Positions 57,801 through 64,000 of a stretch of DNA of 64,000 bases are shown one piece after another. The notes under the pieces are model-generated. The model ran no database searches, had not been told where the DNA came from, and was given only the letters and a program-made list of their open reading frames with translations. The position numbers and the translations under genes are program-made. The number at the start of each line of letters is the position of its first letter. The first letter of the stretch is position 1. The DNA is taken from positions 62,001 to 126,000 of the forward strand of contig CAVVPK010000034.1 in NCBI GenBank assembly GCA_963750065.1, given 5' to 3'. Source of the stretch: CAVSRC01 sp963750065 (GTDB lineage Bacteria > Pseudomonadota > Alphaproteobacteria > Rhizobiales > Kaistiaceae).

Positions 57801-60293
57801 ACCGGCGGCGGCGCTCTCGCCGTTCAGGATGGCCTGGCGCGCTACGTCAACCCGAACACTGTGCGCCAGATCGTGCGCGCCACCGATCTCGGCCAGCAGT
57901 TCAGCGAGGATGCGTTGCGTACTGCCTTCAGCGAACGCATCGACGCCGACAATCTGGCGTTCAAGGATGCCAGCGCCGCCTTCGCCATCGTCGCCGGCGC
58001 CGTGCGCCTGAAGAACCTGATGGTGAAGACCGACGGGCTCACCGCCAAAGGCAATGCCGTCATCGATTTCAACACCATGACGCTCGACAGCGACTGGAAC
58101 CTCGCTTTCGATCCGGTCGACAACAAAGTGCAGGGCGCCGACCCCAAGGCCGGCATCGTCTTTCACGGGCCGATCGCTGCGCCCGCGCGGTCGATCGACG
58201 TGCTGCCGTTTGCCGCCTACCTCAACGAGCGGGAGGCGGCGCGGATGACCGAGATTCTGGCGCTGAGCGAGGCGGCGCGGGTCGAGAAGGAGCGCCTCAG
58301 CCGCCTTGTCGACAAGCTCAAGGCCGACGCCATCCAGCGTGCCGAGGACATGCGCATTGCGGCCGAGCGTGAGAAGGCGCGCTTTGAGGCCGAGCAGGCG
58401 CGCCTCGTGGCGCTCGAAGCCTTCCACGTCGATCGCGAGGTCATTGCCGAGAGGCGCCACGTCGAGGCCCTGACGGCGTTTGCCGACCGGCTGACGGCGC
58501 AGCAGAAGGCGGCGGAGGCGACTGCCGCCGCCGCCGACCAGGCTGCCAAGGCGGCGCGGGCCAAGGCCGACATCACGGCCGCGGCGCTTGCCGATGCGCG
58601 TCAGGCAGACGCGGCTGCTGCTGCCAAGGCCGCTGCTGCGGCCGCCGATCGCGCGGCGGCAAAGGCGGACGCGGACAAGGCCGCGCAGGAGGCCGCGCAG
58701 TCGGCCACTGTTGCCGGTCAGGCGAAGCGGGTGCTTGCCGATTCCGCCGACGCAGAGGCGTCCGCCAGGACGGCTGCCGACAAGGCCGCCCAGGCGAAGG
58801 CCGATGCCGATACGGCGCTGAAGGCGGCGACGGCGACGGCCGCCTCGGCGGAGCGCGACGCAAACGCGGCGCGTGATCGTGCGGCGTCCGCTGCTGCTGA
58901 CAAGACCGCTGCCGACAAGGCGGTTGCGGATGCGCTCGCGGCGCGCGATGCGGCCAAGGCCGTTCTGGCGGATGCGGAAGACGCGGTGGCGGTTGCGCAG
59001 AACCTTGCCGAGGCCGCGGCATCGCAGGCGACGGCTCTCGGCGGCGGTGAGACGGCGGCGGCGAGCGAAAAGACGAGGGCCGACGCGGACGCGAAAATGG
59101 CTGCCGATGCCCTGACGGCGGCGGCTGCCGCGCGCGACGACGCTGTGGCGAAGCTGGATGCCGCCAAGCAGGATGCCGACGCGGCACAGAAGACCGCCGA
59201 CAGCGCGGCGAGCGTGGCGAAGCAGACTGCGGATCTTGCGCAGACGCTGGCCGCTGCTGCCGGGAACGATGAGCAAGCGATTGCGGCCGCGCAGGCACAG
59301 CAGACAGCAGCAAACCTTCTGGCCCAGCAGGCCGCTGCCAAGAAGGCGGCGGCCGGCGCCGCCGCCAGGGTGCTCGCCGATGCGCAGGCCGCTTCCGATC
59401 AGGCAGCCGCCGTGGTGGCTGCGGCCGAGAAGAAGTCGGCGGATGCGACCGCCGTGGCGGTCCAGGCGGATACCGCGGTCAAGAATGCGACCGCCGATGC
59501 CAGCCGCGCGGCTTCGGACAAGGCGGCGGCGCTGTCCGGCCTCGACGAGAAGATCAGGGCGCGCGATGCAGCCAAGGCCGCGTTTGCCGAAAAGCAGACG
59601 CTGGCGGAGACGGCGGCTGCCGCCGCCGCGGCTGCGGCCAAGGCGGCTGACACTGCGGCTGCAGCCGCCGTTCAGGCGGAGGTCGAGGCCAAGGCCGCAG
59701 TCGCTGCCAAGGCGTCGGCCGAAAAGAAGCTGGCGGCGCTGGTCGGCGCGGCCGGAGATGCGGCGAAAATCGCCGAGGCGGCCAATGCAAAGCGGGTGGC
59801 TGCCGCTGCCGACGCCAAGGCCGCGACGGCGAAAGCCGCGACGGCGGACAGTGCATCGGCTGCGGCAGGCAAGGTATTGGCGGCCAAGACCGGCGCCGAT
59901 GCCGCCGCGCAGACTGCCGCTCAGGCTGCTGCAGCAGATCGCCAGGCTGCCGAGGCTGCGGCGACGAGCGCACAGGCGAAGGCCGTCCAGGCCGAGGCGG
60001 CTGCCCGGTCCGCTGCGGCCGAGGCCGCCAATGCGGCGGCTGCCGCCGAAGCCGCCCGCCAGACGGCGGAGCGCGCCGCTCAGAACGCAGCCAGCGTCGG
60101 CACGATCGGCGGCCCGGTGTCGCCGTCGGGCAAGGCGGGCGCGGCTGCGACGCGCGGTGGCGTGGCACTGGCCGCCGAGCCGGTCTCGACACGGCCGGCG
60201 CCGGCAGCACCCAAATCGAGCCAGCCGCTGCCGCTCGTGCCCAGCATCATCCCCACCGACCGGCCGCTGGTGATCACGGCGCCAAAATACTGA
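54849..60293 (+). CDS. AsmA-like protein with a long alanine-rich C-terminal coil
   Basis: This about 1,814-residue envelope protein has one N-terminal membrane helix (YLIVGGAVVVALFAALIVPWF) and an AsmA-type start of the periplasmic part (FEAEASRILGHRVHVEGNAHATILPSPSLTFTKVEVDD shortened here to key words). The AsmA C-terminal region ends near residue 1130. Residues about 1133-1752 are a nearly uninterrupted Ala-rich helix with Asp, Lys and Gln (DKAAADKAVADALAARDAAK), then a Pro-rich tail. Relatives bridge inner and outer membrane lipid traffic. GGAGG lies 5 bases before a CTG at 54849; the first GTG, 54882, would cut into the membrane helix. I therefore prefer the rare CTG start. Confidence 0.85.
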   Translation: MSRLYLIVGGAVVVALFAALIVPWFVNWNDYRGSFEAEASRILGHRVHVEGNAHATILPSPSLTFTKVEVDDQDGQRIMDVARFDVVIELMPLLQGEIRVVSMTLEKPVVNVSIDAAGKVAWLSRVKLREPFDPDKVVLDNITVKDGALNYADAQTGVKLAFDGISAQVSARALSGPWHVDGSYLDNGSRVQVRLSTGRVLDDGTIRVKADVIPAHLPVTVGVDGAVGIDADGGLAWNGTYAVSQVSADDGGGNNDAASGPTGWRSEGTFALTAGRLDISKAVLSNGPVDRPLSLAGTLKLDFGRTPSFAATAEANQIDLDRTLGKGPSQPVDVSAATDSLVAWLSQLPVPDVPGSIRLKVPTIVVGGRIIEDVALAASPAKGGWQIESLSAKLPGQATVAASGLMTTRQKFGFDGQAHLAVRQPATFATWWRGGGQEGAGRLLAPFDLSGHAVIGPGRFSFDRATAQIDSATITGHFDWGEEPKDHRRSLGAVIDAKGRIDFVQLKALAELLVGHNLTNAGALADNYSLQIAADAFAYQDLTVKGIQINAKYGNDALEITKLQVDDIAGAKIVKTYGQIGNLSGDPHGHLDVMFDAPKLTGLARLADRFLPASGFTRWLTAAAPALGEAVINAKITAPLPDGGSGFAFTVDNGTAASTTIEKLSAAFTGGFARWRSKPAQITAKLYSPDSAELARQFGLAAATLATNDSAGIEVQAKGVPADGLDTVVVVNLARLEATARGSLAVGADLAASFRGTLDASAEDIDPAAAMAGLTIPHGATATALWLDKAPLSVSGKGLDLSWKNGKIGPAIASGDVTLAPDGTAGWTIGGKVETDTADLGWIAALGLGVAPLPTSDPAAPWSHTPFAAPAFGAVNGSLQVKADRLDVGGLGLTGTAFTLALQPQRIDLELSAGQLAGGTVTGNMHIHNVGGNANFSAGFDLKGAALESFVWRRDGRSVATGGLDLSTTFEATGRSPAGLVSSMTGGGALAVQDGLARYVNPNTVRQIVRATDLGQQFSEDALRTAFSERIDADNLAFKDASAAFAIVAGAVRLKNLMVKTDGLTAKGNAVIDFNTMTLDSDWNLAFDPVDNKVQGADPKAGIVFHGPIAAPARSIDVLPFAAYLNEREAARMTEILALSEAARVEKERLSRLVDKLKADAIQRAEDMRIAAEREKARFEAEQARLVALEAFHVDREVIAERRHVEALTAFADRLTAQQKAAEATAAAADQAAKAARAKADITAAALADARQADAAAAAKAAAAAADRAAAKADADKAAQEAAQSATVAGQAKRVLADSADAEASARTAADKAAQAKADADTALKAATATAASAERDANAARDRAASAAADKTAADKAVADALAARDAAKAVLADAEDAVAVAQNLAEAAASQATALGGGETAAASEKTRADADAKMAADALTAAAAARDDAVAKLDAAKQDADAAQKTADSAASVAKQTADLAQTLAAAAGNDEQAIAAAQAQQTAANLLAQQAAAKKAAAGAAARVLADAQAASDQAAAVVAAAEKKSADATAVAVQADTAVKNATADASRAASDKAAALSGLDEKIRARDAAKAAFAEKQTLAETAAAAAAAAAKAADTAAAAAVQAEVEAKAAVAAKASAEKKLAALVGAAGDAAKIAEAANAKRVAAAADAKAATAKAATADSASAAAGKVLAAKTGADAAAQTAAQAAAADRQAAEAAATSAQAKAVQAEAAARSAAAEAANAAAAAEAARQTAERAAQNAASVGTIGGPVSPSGKAGAAATRGGVALAAEPVSTRPAPAAPKSSQPLPLVPSIIPTDRPLVITAPKY

Positions 60294-60302
60294 TCGGCTG
60301 GG

Positions 60303-60521
60303 TCAGGTGCGGTCTGCAGGCCGGCGATACCAGTCGAGCGCAAACATCCTGAGTGCCGCCGAAAGATTGGTGTCGTCCGCGCGGTCACGGTCGACTTCGA
60401 CGACCAGCGCCGCAACGCTCGTGGCCCGGCTGGCGGCGATCTCGCTGAGCGCCTCCCAGAACGGCGGTTCGAGCGAGATCGAGGTGCGGTGGCCGGCAAT
60501 GGTGATGGAGCGCTTGCTCAC
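60303..60521 (-). CDS. Ribbon-helix-helix protein
   Basis: This 72-residue protein has an RHH-type fold: TIAGHRTSISLEPPFWEALSEIAASRATSVAALVVEVD. Such proteins usually bind DNA as dimers, though this family, common beside fumC in Hyphomicrobiales, is uncharacterised. It overlaps the DUF4169 gene by 4 bases. Confidence 0.8.
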   Translation of the reverse strand: MSKRSITIAGHRTSISLEPPFWEALSEIAASRATSVAALVVEVDRDRADDTNLSAALRMFALDWYRRPADRT

Positions 60522-60703
60522 TCTTCGTCACGCACGATGCGGTGCTCGGCGAGCCGGCGTTCCGCCAGCGCGCGTTCCGCTTCCCTCTGCTTCTTCTCGG
60601 CCGCGGTCATCCCGTGCTTGCGGCGGTTCGCATCCGAGGCTCCTTCGCGCTCGGCGCGCGCCTTCTGCTTGCGGAAGCGGCGGAGGTTGACGATTTCGGC
60701 CAT
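60518..60703 (-). CDS. DUF4169-type small basic protein
   Basis: This 61-residue protein is highly charged and helical: EIVNLRRFRKQKARAEREG, NRRKHGMTAAEKKQREAERALAERRL. This matches DUF4169, a short alphaproteobacterial family with no known role. It starts one base after the ccdB stop. Confidence 0.8.
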   Translation of the reverse strand: MAEIVNLRRFRKQKARAEREGASDANRRKHGMTAAEKKQREAERALAERRLAEHRIVRDEE

Positions 60704-60704
60704 G

Positions 60705-61004
60705 TCACACTCCGAAGAAAAGCAGATCGAGACCGCGCTTGATGCGGTTCTCTTCGGCGGCAAGGGTGCCGACCACCCGTCCGATCATCCTCGGCTCGAT
60801 GGCGGCCATGCGATCGAGCTGCACGACGTAGCTGCCGAAATCGAGTTCGACGGGAATGCGCAGTGCATCGATGAGCGCGCGATATTGCGCCTCGGAGAGC
60901 GGCGCGACCACCCGCGTACCGAGTTCGTCGACGAGGTCGTGCTGCAAGATCACCACGAATTGGTCAGGCGGGTTCCGCAAGCGGCAGACGTCGAACTGTC
61001 TCAT
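60705..61004 (-). CDS. ccdB: CcdB-type toxin with a variant C terminus
   Basis: CcdB poisons DNA gyrase. The 99 residues follow the family pattern throughout: MRQFDVCRLRN, YVVILQHDLVDEL-like (FVVILQHDLVDELGTRVVAPL), LDFGSYVVQLDRMAAIEP and the C-terminal helix AAEENRIKRGLDLLFFGV. In plasmid F CcdB the last three residues Trp-Gly-Ile are needed for gyrase poisoning; here they are Phe-Gly-Val. Toxicity is therefore uncertain. The ATG overlaps the ccdA stop by one base. Confidence 0.88.
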   Translation of the reverse strand: MRQFDVCRLRNPPDQFVVILQHDLVDELGTRVVAPLSEAQYRALIDALRIPVELDFGSYVVQLDRMAAIEPRMIGRVVGTLAAEENRIKRGLDLLFFGV

Positions 61005-61246
61005 CAGAAGGTGCGCAGCCCGTCGGACCACAGCCCCTTCTCGGCAAGCTCCTCATTGGCTTCCCGGATCGCGTCCCGATTCGCCTTGCGCCATTCCTCG
61101 CGCCGGCGTTCGCGGTGCTCGGCTTCCAGCGCCCGCTCGAGCACGGCCGAGACGTTGGTGCCGTAAGCCTTGGCCTCTTCAGCCAGTTCCAGCGGGATGG
61201 AGACGTTCATCGCGCGCTTGCGCGGGCGGCGAGGGCGGTTCGGCAT
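61004..61246 (-). CDS. ccdA: CcdA-type antitoxin
   Basis: CcdA neutralises CcdB and represses its own operon. The 80 residues have a basic RHH DNA-binding N terminus (KRAMNVSIPLELAEEAKAYGTNVSAVLERAL) and a disordered acidic-basic tail (EWRKANRDAIREANEELAEKG) that binds the toxin. Its stop overlaps ccdB. The pair sits between fumC and the DUF4169 gene, which I would expect to be neighbours in this order. Confidence 0.9.
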   Translation of the reverse strand: MPNRPRRPRKRAMNVSIPLELAEEAKAYGTNVSAVLERALEAEHRERRREEWRKANRDAIREANEELAEKGLWSDGLRTF

Positions 61247-61258
61247 GTGACGTTTCCC

Positions 61259-61279
61259 ATGCGCATGGTGTATGCGCAT
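61259..61279. promoter_or_regulatory. Twin ATGCGCAT palindromes before ccdA
   Basis: Two identical 8-base palindromes, ATGCGCAT at 61259-61266 and 61272-61279, have centres 13 bases apart and lie 12-33 bases upstream of the ccdA start. They are likely RHH operator sites for CcdA autoregulation. Confidence 0.6.
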
Positions 61280-61308
61280 AGTTTGAGGCGCTGCGGCCGG
61301 AATGCAAG

Positions 61309-62712
<1,404 letters not shown>

Positions 62713-62782
62713 CGTAGCGGGCTTCCGTTCGCTTGGTGGCGCGGGTTTTCCCACCGCCACGGCCGGAGTGCAAGCCGCTGCC

Positions 62783-63337
62783 CTAGCCGATGTCCTCGGC
62801 TTCCGCCGTCCGTTTGCGGCCCACGATCATGGCGTGGACGAGGTTTTCGCGATGTCGGAAGCTCGCCAGCGCAACGCCCGCCAGATGTACGACGACCAGA
62901 ATCATCAGGCCGTGTGCCGACCAGTCGTGCAGGTGCTGCATCGTCGTGTCGCCCCAGAAGGCGTCAGTGGTCAGCAGGTAACCGGTGAAGGCGGTGGCGG
63001 CCATGCCCAGCATCAGGGCGACGATCATGGCGCCGCCGGCGGGGTTGTGGCCGATGTGGCGCGCCTCGCTGCCGGTGACGACGGCCTTGAGATAGGCGAT
63101 GACGGTCTTCGGCGAGCGCACGAAATGGGCAAAGCGCGCATAGGGCGTGCCGATGAAGCCCCAGATCAGGCGCAGGAGAATCAGGCCACCGGCGGCGTAG
63201 CCGGCGAGCATGTGGAGGGTGTCCCAGGAGTGGGCGCTGAGCCACGCTACGGCGAAGCTCAGCACCAGACTCCAATGGAACAAGCGCACGAGCGGATCCC
63301 AGACACGGACCCACCGGTCTTCGCGAGCACTTGTCAT
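62783..63337 (-). CDS. Cytochrome b561-type protein
   Basis: This 184-residue membrane protein has four helices and probably two haems. VWDPLVRLFHWSLVLSF has the first haem histidine; others are in DTLHMLAGYAAG and LHDWSAHGLMILVVVHLAG. It belongs to the Ni/Fe-hydrogenase or b561 family of quinol-cytochrome links. The PepSY gene upstream on the same strand is probably co-transcribed. Confidence 0.88.
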   Translation of the reverse strand: MTSAREDRWVRVWDPLVRLFHWSLVLSFAVAWLSAHSWDTLHMLAGYAAGGLILLRLIWGFIGTPYARFAHFVRSPKTVIAYLKAVVTGSEARHIGHNPAGGAMIVALMLGMAATAFTGYLLTTDAFWGDTTMQHLHDWSAHGLMILVVVHLAGVALASFRHRENLVHAMIVGRKRTAEAEDIG

Positions 63338-63368
63338 TTTATGGAATGCTTATGGGATGCGCTGGAGA

Positions 63369-63647
63369 TTAGCCCTCGCCGGCTTCGGCGTTCTTGAGCT
63401 TCTTCAGGGTCTGGGCGTTGTAGGCCGCGTTCACCCGCTTGCCAGCCTTGTCGGTGGCGTAGACCTCGTAGCAGCCCTTCTCGACCTTGATCTGCTTCAC
63501 GGTCAGGCCGTCGGCCTTCAGCATGGACTCGAGCTTGGACTGCGGCTGCCACGCCGACTTCGGGGCGGTGGTGCAGCTACCGCCGGCGGCGAAGGCCGGG
63601 CTGGCAACGACAATGGCGACGGCGGTAAGGAGGAAGGCGCGTTTCAT
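63369..63647 (-). CDS. Exported PepSY-type protein
   Basis: This 92-residue periplasmic protein has a signal peptide ending in PAFAA (about residue 21) and a PepSY-like core: SKLESMLKADGLTVKQIKVEKGCYEVYATDKAGKRV. Two cysteines, GSCTT and KGCYE, may pair. Such proteins accompany small cytochromes b and may sense or bind at the membrane. It starts 31 bases upstream of the cytochrome gene. Confidence 0.82.
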   Translation of the reverse strand: MKRAFLLTAVAIVVASPAFAAGGSCTTAPKSAWQPQSKLESMLKADGLTVKQIKVEKGCYEVYATDKAGKRVNAAYNAQTLKKLKNAEAGEG

Positions 63648-63888
63648 GTAGTCAATTCTCCAAAATGAACCAATACGCAAACGCCGCGGATGCAATGTCC
63701 CGGGGTTTGTGGCGCTGACGCTAGTGGGCGCTGCCTGTCGGTTCGCTGACAGCGTTGTGTGGCAAGCTGTCATCGGCGAAGCGATCGTCGGCACTGACAC
63801 GCGATCGCCTGAAATCAGGGTTAAGGGACGGCTGCGGTTGCCCGTCGCGGAGGAGCCGCTACGGTCTCGTCCGCGAAGGAGATGCTGG
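63648..63888. other. Divergent promoter region
   Basis: This 241-base region lies between the PepSY and the rightmost gene. It contains the ribosome site AAGGAG for the latter. I see a short inverted repeat (CTGTC...GACAG near 63738) but no convincing gene. Confidence 0.4.
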
Positions 63889-64000
63889 ATGAAGTTCTTT
63901 AGACCGATCGGTGCGGCGCTTGTCGGCGTCGTCGTGCTTGCCACGCCGGCCTTTGCCGCCGATGCGGCCGCCGTGCGCACGATGATGGCGAAGTCGGGCC
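63889..64000 (+). CDS. Exported protein (3' end beyond the window)
   Basis: AAGGAG precedes an ATG that opens a signal peptide (FFRPIGAALVGVVVLATP, cleavage after AFAA). Only about 15 mature residues are visible (DAAAVRTMMAKSG), so the family cannot be told. Its position beside a b-type cytochrome and a PepSY gene would suit a periplasmic electron carrier, but this is a guess. Confidence 0.6.
   Translation, partial: MKFFRPIGAALVGVVVLATPAFAADAAAVRTMMAKSG

Overview
The window looks like chromosome of a high-GC alphaproteobacterium, most probably of the order Hyphomicrobiales (Rhizobiales). The evidence is the order of the division and cell-wall cluster (murF-mraY-murD-ftsW-murG-murC-murB-ddl-ftsQ-ftsA-ftsZ-lpxC-bamD-recN-ligA), strong third-position GC bias, many TGATG/GTGA stop-start overlaps, and several copies of the short CCCTCTCCCC-type hairpin repeats common in this order. 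I assign no genus.

Layout. (1) 1-21.1 kb: the dcw cluster. It starts inside murF and makes peptidoglycan precursors (MurF, MraY, MurD, MurG, MurC, MurB, Ddl), the SEDS protein FtsW and the divisome proteins FtsQ, FtsA and FtsZ, then continues through LpxC (lipid A), BamD (outer-membrane protein assembly), RecN, a drug-type MFS transporter and LigA. A small HbpS/GlcG-type gene sits between murB and ddl, and a TTAACCAT palindrome (CtrA-like) lies just before ddl. (2) 21.1-28.5 kb: mixed housekeeping genes: a membrane protein, an aldo/keto reductase, a PhnD-like protein, aminopeptidase P, a DUF1127 protein, PrmA and a DegP-type protease with two operator-like repeats upstream. (3) 28.9-35.4 kb: two adjacent sugar-type ABC importers. 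The first is binding protein, permease and a short ATPase; the second is a XylF-like binding protein and one polypeptide fusing ATPase to permease. (4) 35.6-39.5 kb: a UvrD/PcrA helicase and an L,D-transpeptidase-like gene. The promoter and start of the helicase gene appear to be duplicated in front of the second gene. (5) 39.6-47.3 kb: an accessory region. It holds an AT-richer gene for a roughly 733-residue nuclease-like membrane protein, cut by an IS5-family element whose removal restores the reading frame across the junction. A cupin gene, an IS110-family element with a possible bridge-RNA region, repeat-rich DNA and a run of small conserved minus-strand genes follow. (6) 47.5-54.8 kb: a ClC channel, an EamA exporter, and a vanillate-demethylase-like operon (oxygenase, GntR regulator, reductase, FAD-linked oxidase) with a palindrome over its promoter. 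(7) 54.8-64 kb: a giant AsmA-like protein with a long alanine-rich coil, an RHH and a DUF4169 gene, a chromosomal ccdAB toxin-antitoxin pair, fumC, a cytochrome b561, a PepSY protein and the start of an exported protein.

Caution on quality: ligA (three times), the DegP-type protease, the helicase, the L,D-transpeptidase, the FAD oxidase and probably prmA contain single-base frameshifts. Correcting each makes the gene length a multiple of three and restores a normal family length. Several are core genes, so I read most of these as sequence errors. The strongest candidates for new biology are the IS5-split nuclease-like membrane protein, the AsmA-coil fusion, the IS110 left-end RNA and the ccdAB module with an altered CcdB tail.
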